Assembly: GCA_013076295.1 (NCBI GenBank)
Contig: RQOL01000532.1
Span: 4,526,001-4,590,000, forward strand
DNA length: 64,000 nt
Direction: 5' to 3'
DNA from: Sanderia malayensis
Taxonomy: Eukaryota; Cnidaria; Scyphozoa; Semaeostomeae; Pelagiidae
This document shows, piece after piece, positions 54,078 to 64,000 of the stretch. A model generated the notes under the pieces. That model worked only from the letters and a program-made list of their open reading frames with translations, did no database searches and was not told the DNA's origin. Within the stretch, counting starts at the first letter, position 1; each line of letters starts with the position of its first letter. A program made the translations under genes and the position numbers.

Positions 54078-54778
54078 GGGGCCGTTCAATAATTACGTCA
54101 CGCTAGGGGGGTGGGTGGTTCTTCAGGTTTTTCGTGGCGCAGCGTGACGGTAAATGAGGGGGGTGGGTAGTACTTATTTCAAGTCCGTGGCGTCACGGCA
54201 TAAGAAAAATTTGAAATAAAGTTTTATTTGGATAAAGACGTTGTTTTTCGTTTTTATGTCGTGTAAAGAGTACTTTATTGAAAATGTTTCAAAACATTCG
54301 GATTTCGGATTCAAATGTTTCAAAAGCATAAATTTCGAATTACACGTTTTTTTTTATAAGAAACCAATTTATAAGAAACCTACTAGTAGAATTTGTGCCA
54401 AATTACAATAGATTCTTTTGTTCTATTGTTTTCCTTGACAATAGAAAACAATAAAAAATTTAAGAAACTTTTACTAGCAGGGCTTGAGCTAGGTTTCTTA
54501 TAAAATAAAAAACGTGTACAGTAATTTGGATATCGAAAATACTTTTTCGTTTTGTTTTGCTTTGAACATTTGAATGTCGTGCAGTTTTCGGCAGTGAAAA
54601 ATGACGACTCCAGATTCTCCAGATGAGCTCGGCCAAATTTTGTTTAGAGGGGGGTTGTCTCTGCCTAGAGTGACGTCACGCAAGGGGATCTCACATGAAA
54701 CCGTGACGGAGCGTGACGAGGGGGGATGGGTGGTTATAAAAATCCAAATTTAGCGTGACGTAATTATTGAACAGCCCC
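54078..54778. repeat. MITE with GGGGCCGTTCAATAATTACG ends
   Basis: The left terminus GGGGCCGTTCAATAATTACG and right terminus taattattgaacagcccc are inverted repeats, with TAT on both outer sides (54075-54077, 54779-54781). 701 bp. It contains its own smaller inverted repeat (acacgttttttttttataag at about 54343 and its partner at about 54495), possibly a nested hairpin. Confidence 0.85.
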
Positions 54779-55329
54779 TATCTACTTTTTCTGGTGCCCT
54801 CGGTAGCAATATGCCAAAAAACGGACCAAGCTACTGAAGATGGTCATACAGAGCCAGATGCCTCAATATACCACTACCGCGAAAAAAGTTACCAAGTCGA
54901 AATTGATATGCCTTTCTGATATGCTGCGCGAGGAATCTACTGCGTTCAAAGCTGGACATGTATCTAGCACCACTGATAACGAGAGGTTATTGGGGTGGCA
55001 AAGCGACGTTTCTACGACAGAGAGTCAATTGATCAGTTGGTCAGATAACGATTACATGCCATGAACGCAAATCGGTATCAGGGACCGTAAAAGTTTATCC
55101 CTACTGTCCCCACTCAAGCAATTCTGGCCGGTATGTTTAACGCCCAATTCCCGAGAAACATTAACACTGAAATAACAAACAATCTCCAAAGCGTCGCAGT
55201 ATACAGTTACCAAGCATAAGCATAGACTCATATTTTCTCCAGAGGGGCTCAAGTGGAATTTTTTCGGGAATTTCGTTCTGTCGGGAATACAAGAAACCAG
55301 AAAAACAAGTAATCGAGAGTGGCCACTAT

Positions 55330-55475
55330 TCGAGGGGGGGGGGGCGCTTATTAGAAAGTACAAGATCACAGCCTCTGTCATTGGGTCCAGAAAAAGAGAA
55401 AATGGTTTAGTTGTGCCTTGCCTTTATAGAGCAACAACGTAGAAAATGAAAGTCGCCATGGTTTTGCAAAAAGAG
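55330..55475 (-). repeat. fragment of the CCGTATTTC/AATAAACGCC MITE family
   Basis: Reverse-complement match to the middle of 16003-16300: acaagatcacagcctctgtc, attgggtccagaaaaagaga and gtcgccatggttttgcaaaa. No intact ends. Confidence 0.75.
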
Positions 55476-55674
55476 CTGATACGTGATAGGCACAAAAGAC
55501 ATTTGCCAGCATATGGGCATTACTGTAAAAGAATTTGAAAACAATTAGCTATTGATATCACAATGGCATGTGGTCAATTAACAGACACGCAAAAATACTG
55601 TGAATGAATGAATAAGAACTAACCAAAAACTGGCAGTATTAGCTACAATACATTTCATTCAGTTTTTCTACATC

Positions 55675-55805
55675 TGTTAAAATCGAATAATCCCAATGGG
55701 AGCTTATCCGAGGGTGGGGGCTTATACTTTACAAAAAGTAATTTAAGGTGGTGGTTTATTCGAGGGGGTTGTGGGGGCAGGGAGCATAATCGATGATTTA
55801 CGGTA
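55675..55805. repeat. MITE end fragment of the CCGTAAAT family, upstream of gene B
   Basis: Contains gggagcttatccgagg, gggggcttata, ggtttattcgaggggg and ends cgatgatttacgg followed by TA, matching the right end of the elements at 44185-44768. It stops 131 bp before the proposed gene B start codon. Confidence 0.75.
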
Positions 55806-55936
55806 GTATAGACATCTGAAATGAATCTGTGTCGAATATGCGTCGAATATGTATCTGCGTCTAGCTCTAGACGAATATTCAACCAAGTTTCGAACAGCAG
55901 AGCACGAGTGCTGTGTTTTCGCAAGACGAACAAGAG

Positions 55937-55990
55937 ATGTCTAAAACAGATGATAAAGAAGCCCCTCACTCTTATGCAACGGTATCCAAG
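55937..55990 (+). CDS. gene B exon 1 (start codon)
   Basis: The ATG at 55937 follows an in-frame stop upstream (TAG near 55864), and the frame runs 18 codons to a strong donor AAG|gtaagc, phase 0. The frame upstream of the ATG is also open for about 21 codons, so a start further up cannot be excluded, but there is no other ATG in it. Confidence 0.65.
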
Positions 55991-58900
55991 GTAAGCTTTA
56001 GATGCTATAAATATTCCAGACGTTTTTGTTGATTTATTGCGGAAAGTCTGTTTTCGGGAAGACATTTTAGCCAAGTTCTCTTCTCACTACGACAACAACA
56101 ACTCTTAACTTTTGTTGGAAGATAAGAATTTTCATTGTATTTTGGAATAGCAATAGAGGGACATAAAAATAATATAGTGGAATTGAAGAGTTTTTTCAAC
56201 ATTTTATTGTTTTATTTATACGCACCTTGTTTTATAGTCAACAAACACAATAATAAGGACTTTTGCATTTCAGAAGACTGCATGTCAAATTTACTTTTTT
56301 TCCATTTTACTTGGAAAATGGAGCCCAGTCAAAAGGGCATGGCAGAATCAGACAAGATCTTTTATGTATATAAATTCATTTTAGCCCAAGTTTTTTTATT
56401 ACAGCATGCAAAATTTACCCATTTATGTATTACTCATATGCACTGAACTCAGATACATGTCATTTGATGAAGTGGGTGTGTTCAAAACAGAAGGGTATTA
56501 TTGAAAATGGTATCTGCAGTGATCACGTTTTATTACTAATATTAATTTAAATGACAAATAACACTTGGTAGATGCCCAAATAGCAATAAACACATGTTCC
56601 CAAATGCTCAAATATGATGTCACAGCAAGTCAACAAAAAATTTATGCACATGAAATCCTGGAAAATATTCATTGGAAAAATTGATTTTTGGATTCGTCAT
56701 TAAATTTCCGAGAGGGATTCAAATGACCGACAGTTTGATATTAGCTATAATTTTTTCATGTCTATGCTGTCCTATTCGAATCTCATTTAATTTCTAGGAG
56801 AAGTTTTTGGACCTTGCATTGCAGAACTATTGTTCCATTGCCTTGGTGCCAAGCATTATCAGTGGAAAAATAGAGTCTGTAAAAGATTCTCAAGATTTTA
56901 CTCAATGCATCGTTTCAGCTACGTTTTCCCAACGAGACATTGAGAGAAAAGAATTGAGGAAGTTTAAGAAATGTTACATCTCAAAGCTTGATAAATGCAG
57001 TGGACAATGGCATCAAACAAATATTCCTGTCCTTTCTGATAAACATAATCAGTAAGTATGTATTTTAAGCATGTATAAGAAGTTTAACATCAATAGTCTG
57101 AGAAGAAAAGTTATTAATGTTAAGCTTCTTTTGACAAGAATGTAGATATTAGACAATACAACTCACTTTCAATAATATATGTAAGTCTCAACTCCAAAAA
57201 TGCAAGGAAGCCGTTGAAGCAAACTTCTGAGAACCGGTTTTTGGTTTTTAGAATTTTTGTTCAAGTGTTTTTTTAAGCCCGGCTACTCTCACCATATATT
57301 TTATTCCTTTTCTTTTTAGTTTTTGACGTACCGCAGTTTTTAAATCTTGAAATTCGTTCATTAATACTTGTTTTAATGCCTCCAGAAAGCGCATCCCAGG
57401 AAAACTTGGGAACAAAGAAAACTGGGGCGAGGCCGATGTGACGCAGATGCCGGAACTCATGAAATTTATTCTATTGTGTTCAGTACCAAAGCTGGGACCA
57501 AAATTTAACGTTTGGCATATCTATAGTCAAAACCAAGTCGTATTTTGAAAATTCAACCATGCAATGCACTAGTCCAGGATCTAAGGAGTCTGTTGATGCC
57601 TCGTTTATTATGAAAAGCGTGAGTTGTTTCTGTGGCGTGTTCGGGTTCCAAGCAATGAGTCAGAAAACACAACGAATATATGCGACCAACTCTTTTCAAT
57701 CAATTCAAAAACTAAATCATTTTATAAACATACACAATTATTATCAATAACTCTGACTTTTATCAATCAACAAACACCATTTACAAAACAATAAATCAAG
57801 ATTACAAATTAGCACATACAAACATTCAAAAGGATAAAATATAAACTAAAAGTATGATGATAGGCACCAAGCGTAGTTGGCGCCATCATTACATTTCACA
57901 GAAAAGAGAATGATTTGCTTGCGCTTATATCAACGTTGCACTCCCGAACGAGCTTTACATAAAGTGTTGAATCTTTTGTGGTGCGGGATTGTTTCAAACA
58001 GCAATATGGATTTGAAATCTATTCAACTTAAGAAGAGCAAACTCTGTTTCAACGACCTTTTGATAGAGTTGATAGTATTCAAAGTTGGCGAGCGTTTATC
58101 TAAGTCTTTATAAGATACCAGATCGGGTCAGCTAAAAATTTACGAAATTGCTATAGGCCAAGAAGATCTTGACACGGGTACAGCAGAATTCTGCCATTTT
58201 GGGCTAGGGCATGAAAATAACCATATTTGTCTTCTCTGATGTGTATTTGAAGCAACAGCTGATATTTTTGTAATATTTCAACAGTGCTTCCACTTTTAAA
58301 AATTAAATTTCCTTCCAACTTTTGCTTTATTTCCCTAAATTTCCTTCCAAATATTGTGAAATTTCCTTTCAATTTCCTTTCATATGTATACCAATAATTT
58401 GAAGCACAAACACTCTAAAATGGCCTCAAAATGACAGAGCCAGAAAGAGCAGTGCTTGAAAAACGATAATGTATGCTAATATATGCAGATTCGGCTCATT
58501 CTGAACAATTATATGTTGAAATTTATGCACATGACACAAAATAAACATGTTTTGGTGACCGTTGGTCGTGCAAAAGAAGTTGAGTTAATTGTTTATTATG
58601 GTGTCATAAGTTACAGTCATTTTCTGTCTGGGCTCATAAATTAACACGAACAGAAATTCAACATGTCTAAAGGCCACTTGAGTGGGAATTTTTGTATAAA
58701 CAATTGGAAAATGGTTATTATTTTGCTATTATTTATCAAATTTTCTTCTTTCCGTGGTATTTTCTTAATTTCCCCTTTTTTCCCTATATTTTCTCAAAAT
58801 TTCTTCTTTTTCCTTCCAATTTTGATTTCCTTCTCATTTCCTTCTGAGGGCTGAAATTTCCCTAAAAAAGGAAATTTCCTTCCAAGTGGAAGCACTGTAT

Positions 58901-61900
58901 TTCAAGTGTAGTTATGGTCATAGCTGTGTAGAAAAACTAAATCGAGTCCATGAGATTAAATATTATTGTCCAGAGGTCAAAGATTTCACAAGTTAAGTGT
59001 GAATTGGAAGAAAAAACCTTTCAGCAGAATGTTGGACTTCATCCTTGTGTTCTTGTTTTGATCGTGTTTTTCTGACTTTGTCAATAATATACACCTTACT
59101 TTGCCCCTGGCTTCAATGTAATCACCAAGATATATAATTTTATAAAATTTTACAAACAATCCATAACGATCTTGCTAAAACGAAGCACACGGCAAAATTG
59201 ATAAAATAGATTATATGGAAACGACAAACAGACTCATATTGTCACAGAACCTCAGCCCAGGCATTTTCACTTCGTTTGTGCAAATGTTGGGCAACGTTAA
59301 CTTTTCAGCTGTTGCTAAGAAGAAAGCCAGGAGGTTTTAGCACTGAATTTGTAAATTGCTGAAGACGGATTTACATGGTACAAGTTGGCTACAAGTTTTT
59401 TCAATACTGTACTGTTCGTCAACTTAAATATCAGATTCATGAAGAAATTTAGGACAGCATTTTAATACCCGTAATTAATTAAATGTTCAAAGCAAGCAAA
59501 GACATTGCGACGAAACGCTGTCTGGGCCATGAAGATTTCCTCCTCCACAAAGGCATTTTTTGAATTTTCCCGAAACTGTATCCCCGGTTTCACATTATAG
59601 ACGCCAGCAGGTCACCATTCACAGTCACTTTTTTGAACCCCCAGATGTGTGGCTTCCTGAAAATAACCATAATGTTTTATTTGCGTTAAGGTGGTACTTA
59701 CCCCAAAATTAACCTGGTCTAACGGACAAGATGACGAAAGTGACGAAATATTGAAGCTTTCACAGGTCATGACGTCTTAACAACGTGTCAGATTGAAAAA
59801 ATTCCAAGTTGAAATTAGCTTACACGTTTTTTGAAAGAGAAATAAGGTAGCTGCATAAACATGGAAATGCTTATAAGAATCTAGCAATCCGGGTAACCGG
59901 AATTCTGTTTTTCGAAACATAATTCTGGGGGCTTGGGTTTCAAAATCCTCCAGTGGACGAAAAAGGTTGGGGCCATGGGAGCACGCTACTAGTTACGTCA
60001 TATCTGTTTGAAAATCTGATGACGTTATTGCAACAACTGTCAGAGCTCACATACTATGTAGATCTTTTGGCTCTGATTCTTATGATTTTTTGTTTGGTTC
60101 AAAATGCTCTTTCGAATGATATTAATTTTGTTGAATCTTGATTAAAATATCTCATTGACCCCCAAGGCAAGACGTAATCCGTAACGTGACTCCCTGGCCC
60201 GATATTTTGTCTCCTGGCGGATTTTGAACCCCCAGAAACATGTCTCAAAAAACACAATTCCGTTTACCCTGATTGCTAGGTTCTCACGAGAATTTAGCTG
60301 TCCAACAGTTTGCATTTGAAAAGTGGGTATCAATTTGAGCTCAGCATCTGCTAAAAGTGGGTGTTTACACGAAGTAGTACAGTTCAAGTTAGATAAAAGA
60401 ATTTGGAAATGTTACATGTTACCTTGGAAGTGATATTTGAAGTTGCGATCATTATATAGTTGCTTAGCCAAGATTACCTTTTGTTCAATTCATTAATATT
60501 TGCATTGTATCGTGAATCAGCGTATTTTCCTTCCACATGTCAATTTTCATTTTTTCTCTTTTTAGAATAATCGAAAGCTGCTCCCCAGATTCAAAGATGA
60601 ATTGCGTGATAAGAAAAGTACATGAAAAGACTGAAGAAATCTTTTACCTGGAGGTATAATTCTTGAATTAAGGGATACTCGGCGGAGTTTGTATATAATT
60701 GCTCGAAAAATTCAAACTAATAGCCAAAAAGATATGCAATGTAGTCTGTGGGCAGTATCATTGAGAGTGTGCGCTAGTGTAATGCCTCTTTTGAGGCTAT
60801 TCTCAAGCCACCTTTGTTCATTTTTGGGTAGCTTTTATCACGAAATTTGTTCAATTGCTACCTTTTTATGCCTCCAAATTTGTTGGCACTAGTGCTTGAT
60901 TAGTGACAATAACTGGGAAAACTGGCGCACTTTGTTCGGGTAAATAATATCTAATCCTTTTAATGAACCTAACAATGACTCTAGTAGCTAGGTACTGATA
61001 TTGAGAACAGATTTATAAATTTCAACGGCCTTAGTTTCAGTTGATAAATTCATAGAAAACGTTGACGAACTTGTTGCGAGTACCATTTTTGGTTTTGTGC
61101 CGTAATTTTAAGGAAGACTGTTCGAACTGTGGTACCCTCGTTTTTATTGTTCAATGAGCTATTCCCAGCATATACAGCTCTACATTGAGGCAGTTTAAAC
61201 AGAGATTGACCACGGACGTTGTTTTATCAGCAACTATACGAGGACATCGTTGGTTTGCAATCTGGGTGGGGCCGGCAACGAACATTTGCTTGGTCAATCG
61301 TTGTGTTCATAATCCCTTTTCACACTACCCAATTTTGCCCAGGCTCGGCTCGGGTTAAGCTGGGCCAGGCTGAGCCTATCATTTGACGAAAAGACGAAGG
61401 AACATGTATCGCAGATTTAGGGCCAGAAGATTTCATTCACTTCGTTTTTTGTTGTGATTAACAAAAAATTGCCATGTTTGCTCGGAGCCACAGTCTTCTT
61501 TTCTATCTTAATGATTTTAAGATATTTTAGTCGTATTGAAATTTATTTGATTACTTAATATTATGTTTTACGTATATCGCAAATAATATATCAACAAGAT
61601 GTTGTTTGGTGACATGCTCCTGAGCAAAACAGCCTCACTTTTGTAGCTATTTATGTTCATAGCAAAGAAGTCTATTTTATAGCTTCTTTCCGCATCATGT
61701 GCACTATTCTTTTTCATAAATTTTGGGGCATAAGTTTTATTTGTTTTGTTTGGTGAGAAACAATTGTTGTCTGGATTTCTAGGAAAATCACGATCATTAT
61801 TTTTATTCTGCGACTTAAGCTGTCTTTAATCAGGAAATACGAGTAAATCAAAGGGAACGAAAAACAAGAAGAGAATTTGTATGGTCAGAAGATGCATCAA

Positions 61901-63974
61901 ATTTCCTGTATTTGAAAACCATAATGCAAGCTACGAGGAGATCACTGCAAGGTTTCAGAACAGATAGTGGCGAAAAGCCCAATAGTTGCTCTTTTCCACA
62001 TGTAGATGACCCCAGCAAGGCTTTTTGCAATTACATCTTCTCCAAATCTTTCATTTTGTTTTTCAAAATAGTTGTACAGTATGCACCATGCATAAGTAAC
62101 ACACGGAAGGTGCATATGTCCATTTCCAGTTTCAGGGCATCAAACATTGCTTTGAGTTTTCAAAAAGCTAACTCTATGAATATTTTAGCTGACTACAGCT
62201 TATGACCGAAAACTCCTCGCCTTTATTTTTGCCACCAGCTGGAGATTCCCTCATCAAGTATAGCAACAGAGCATGAGCTGGGTCACAAGAATGCACACAG
62301 GAACAGTTTCATATGCTTCAAGATTCTCTCTTTCACAACTGGGAATTTTTTTTTCACACAAACACTTTTGGGGTCAAACACTTTTGTTTCTGAATTTGCA
62401 AAGATCCTTGCACACACTTTCAGGCCGCTTTACCAAGATAACCACGAAGCAATACCTATAATCAAAAACAGTTTGCACATTGAAAGAGCATCTATTTTTT
62501 CTATTCAAATAATCTATCGGGTTATCAGTTAGTCTGTTAATAAAAATATGTGTTCCGTCAATGCCACAAATGCATCGATGAACTCTATGGTATGTTAGAA
62601 AGCAAGTAGTTCCTGCTTGAATTTCTTCTGCTGACGAATATGGTTGTCCAAGATACAGACAAATTACTTTACTAATTTTTCGTACAATCAAAGAAACAGA
62701 TGATTTAAATGTGCCAAATGCATTGGCAACCTTCCTCACATGTCCTTCATCTGATATGTAGTGCAGTGTGTGAACGCAGTAGCTATCTTGGCGGGTTAAA
62801 AGGAAAACAGACTGAGATGAAACGGTGTCGTGCGAACAGGTCCTCAGTGAAATGTTCAGTGCGTTTGACCAGTGCACTGCTAATCAACACTCAACATTGC
62901 AGAAGTAATGTTAAGTGTTGTTCAGTGAAATGATCAGTACGTTCGAACCCCCGGCCTTGCTTGCAGTTTTCCATCATCGCATCATTCCAGTAAGCCCAAA
63001 CAAGTGTGGAAAAGCCACTAATAATGATCTTGATTCGCCTGGAATCTCTTTTTTGTACAATTTTTGTCATGGTGCAAATGTAGTAATACCTAGAAAGCTA
63101 ACACCACGCATTTTCAATAAGAATTTTAAGCACACGTCGTTAACTATCATAAAGAATATGAATTTAGAATTCAAACCCTGGAGAGAGGTCATCGGCCGAT
63201 TGGGGACTGAAGAGGTACATCTTTCGAACACAAAAGCAAATATAAGGATAAAATTACATTTGGCCTCTGCATGGCATTTTTGCAGCTGTTAAAATACGTC
63301 ACCAGTTGGTCTTCTTCATTTGGCGAGGAATATTTCTGCATGCTGAGATTATGGAATGGCATGGAATGACATAAAATCGTTTTGATTTCATTCCATGATT
63401 TCATTACCACAACATGTTAAAATATTCCTCTCCTATTTTCAATTGCACAATTTCAGTCTGCAATTTTAAATTCATATTCCTTATAAAGTGCAAGTCAAGG
63501 ACGTTTGTTTAGCATTAGCATTCTTATGGAAAATGGGTATCCCTAACTTTCCCGCTCTATCTGATGCATTTTTATCATCACAAGTAAAAACGTCTTTGAG
63601 AATTAAGATCATTATCAGTTGCTTTTTGTTTCTTCTTTAGGCCTAGTGGAATGATGTGATATGGTAGAATATTGCAAATACAATTGCGGTAATATGTTAG
63701 ACTAGGCACTATTGCAGCAAAATAAAACCCCGATTTAGCATTCTATAAATGAATATTGCAGCAAAAATTACCTAATGTAACCGGGCCTTCATATACGCAC
63801 AACAAAATTTTGTAGTCCCTAAATATCTGCGCCAACTGCCAAAATATCCGTTCCATATAAACAGATCTTTATCATGATATTTTGATTTTTCTTCGTAGAT
63901 CTGGTCAGAGAATGGACTAGAAAAGAATTTCAATTTAACTGCTTTTAAGAAACATGGTGATGTTTATTGCGATG
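55937..63974 (+). CDS. gene B: unrecognised multi-exon protein (5' part)
   Basis: Exons 55937-55990, 56798-57051, 60566-60653, 61834-61878 (end uncertain) and 63899-63974 join in one frame (phases 0,2,0,0) to about 172 codons, open at the right edge. It starts MSKTDDKEAPHSYATVSK. I recognise no domain: exon 2 is helical with two Cys, and exon 4 is strongly basic. It is divergently oriented to gene A. Its introns hold a hAT-type MITE, a hairpin repeat and a HARBI1-like remnant. Function is unknown. Confidence 0.65.
56798..57051 (+). CDS. gene B exon 2
   Basis: Acceptor TTTAATTTCTAG, donor CA|gtaagt. It encodes EKFLDLALQNYCSIALVPSI, then a charged region with FSQRDIERKELRKFKKCYIS, ending in VLSDKHN. 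254 nt, phase 0 in and phase 2 out. It looks like a folded helical domain, but no family is recognised. Confidence 0.75.
57052..58281 (+). other. gene B intron, no further element recognised
   Basis: AT-rich; open frames at 57248-57460 (minus) and 57559-58113 (plus) have no recognisable domain. Confidence 0.4.
58282..58897. repeat. hAT-type MITE with perfect 8 bp target duplication
   Basis: CAGTGCTTCCACTT at the left and AAGTGGAAGCACTG at the right are perfect inverted repeats. They are flanked by TATTTCAA at 58274-58281 and 58898-58905. The interior has aaatttccttccaa-type repeats near both ends and no coding. 616 bp. The 8 bp duplication and CAGTG terminus are diagnostic of hAT. Confidence 0.93.
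59860..60290. repeat. hairpin repeat with about 100 bp diverged arms
   Basis: tctagcaatccgggtaac at 59880 and its partner in the reverse complement of 60270-60290 begin arms that also share ctgggggcttgggtttcaaa-like and tacgtcat blocks. The arms are clearly diverged. The outer boundaries are not sharp. Confidence 0.65.
60566..60653 (+). CDS. gene B exon 3
   Basis: Acceptor TTTCTCTTTTTAG, donor GAG|gtataa. Its first base completes the Gln codon split at exon 2, and 29 codons follow (IIESCSPDSKMNCVIRKVHE near the start). The strong acceptor and exact phase fit support it. Confidence 0.7.
60660..61830 (+). other. gene B intron, little recognisable
   Basis: No gene. 61310-61380 carries a GC-richer patch (aggctcggctcgggttaagc) similar in style to the AACCCGGGTT repeat at 16.6 kb. 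Confidence 0.4.
61834..61878 (+). CDS. gene B exon 4 (3' boundary uncertain)
   Basis: Acceptor GTCTTTAATCAG. It encodes basic EIRVNQRERKTRREF and then either splices at TTT|gtatgg (phase 0, joining exon 5 in frame) or continues (VWSEDASNFLYLKTIMQATR). The continuing frame runs into sequence antisense to the HARBI1-like remnant, so the shorter exon is preferred. Confidence 0.5.
61900..62877 (-). pseudogene. HARBI1-like (PIF/Harbinger) transposase remnant
   Basis: The minus-strand frame 62877-62374 encodes a helix-turn-helix-like region (YISDEGHVRKVANAFGTFKS then SVSLIVRKI) followed by IGIDGTHI-type CICGIDGTHIFINRL with the first catalytic Asp and DYLNRKNRCSFNVQTVFDYR with the second. Downstream frames give a degraded DP-A-x-LL-x-YLMRE piece and LKAMFDALKLEMDI (62145-62105), the region preceding the catalytic Glu and C-terminus in intact members. 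Stops and frameshifts make it inactive. The nuclease acts in Harbinger DNA transposition; the companion Myb-like protein was not found. Confidence 0.85.
62900..63890 (+). other. gene B intron, no feature recognised
   Basis: Frames at 62915-63292 (plus) and 63189-63410 (minus) have no recognisable domain. A short repeated word (tggaatggcatggaatgac) lies near 63352. Confidence 0.4.
63899..63974 (+). CDS. gene B exon 5 (at the right edge)
   Basis: Acceptor TTTTTCTTCGTAG, donor GATG|gtaaga. It encodes IWSENGLEKNFNLTAFKKHG then DVYCD. Phase 0 in and phase 1 out; the gene continues beyond the window. Confidence 0.65.
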
Positions 63975-64000
63975 GTAAGAATGTATTTTTATCCAGCAAT

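Noticed and set aside
55655..56074. Minus-strand frame of 139 codons
   Set aside because: Antisense to gene B exon 1 and to a MITE fragment; no recognisable domain.
61912..62205. Plus-strand frame continuing from gene B exon 4
   Set aside because: Its second half is antisense to the HARBI1-like remnant, so it is unlikely to be exon sequence.
62930..62960. Possible tRNA box B (gttcgaacccc)
   Set aside because: No box A or cloverleaf could be drawn around it. Other gttcga occurrences in the window failed in the same way.

Overview
The window is eukaryotic and AT-rich, with spliced genes, GT-AG introns and dense, decayed transposons. The mix of repeats (Penelope-like, BEL/Pao, Gypsy, DIRS-like, hAT, Harbinger, CR1/L2-like LINEs, and TA- or TTAA-flanked MITEs) together with multicopy marine-invertebrate protein families points to an invertebrate animal, most likely a cnidarian. 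The species cannot be named from sequence alone. There is one assembly gap of 100 N (31948-32047).

Two host genes can be supported. Gene A is on the minus strand and runs from about 38.6 kb down to at least 4.5 kb. I join eight exons whose splice sites all keep one reading frame (about 1,086 codons, C-terminus beyond the window). Exon 1 encodes a STAND/NB-ARC-like P-loop NTPase, exons 2-5 an alpha-helical TPR-like region, exon 6 a low-complexity linker, and exons 7-8 the start of an alpha-kinase catalytic domain. This NTPase-helical repeat-alpha-kinase fusion is the most interesting content of the window. It resembles an innate-immune sensor joined to an atypical kinase, but that role is inference. 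Gene B is on the plus strand from 55.9 kb to beyond the right edge. Four or five small exons join in frame into about 172 codons of unrecognised protein. The two genes are divergent, with about 17 kb of repeats between them.

Nearly everything else is mobile DNA, and most large introns of gene A hold identifiable elements. Layout: 0.9-2.9 kb LINE; 3.0-4.2 kb MITEs; 4.9-7.6 kb a near-perfect giant palindrome; 10.1-12.8 kb Penelope-like element; 13.4-16.4 kb BEL/Pao element with a MITE inside one LTR; 19.0-22.3 and 23.6-26.2 kb two Gypsy remnants; 27.3-28.5 kb a TIR-flanked element; 31.0-35.2 kb nested inverted-repeat elements around the gap; 35.5-36.8 kb a dispersed repeat with a nested MITE; 39.2-41.0 kb hAT-like transposase remnant; 42.1-44.8 kb MITEs and a LINE end; 45.4-49.3 kb Gypsy integrase plus a Gypsy element nested inside a repeat, with LTRs, polypurine tract and target duplication; 50.1-51.6 kb DIRS-like remnant; 52.4-58.9 kb MITEs around the first exons of gene B; 59.9-60.3 kb a hairpin repeat; 61.9-62.9 kb a HARBI1-like transposase remnant.

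A second striking pattern is a series of short, nearly perfect fold-back palindromes (arms 13-47 bp, loops 0-15 bp), several of which interrupt transposon coding sequence. They suggest either template-switch mutation or a sequencing/assembly artefact.
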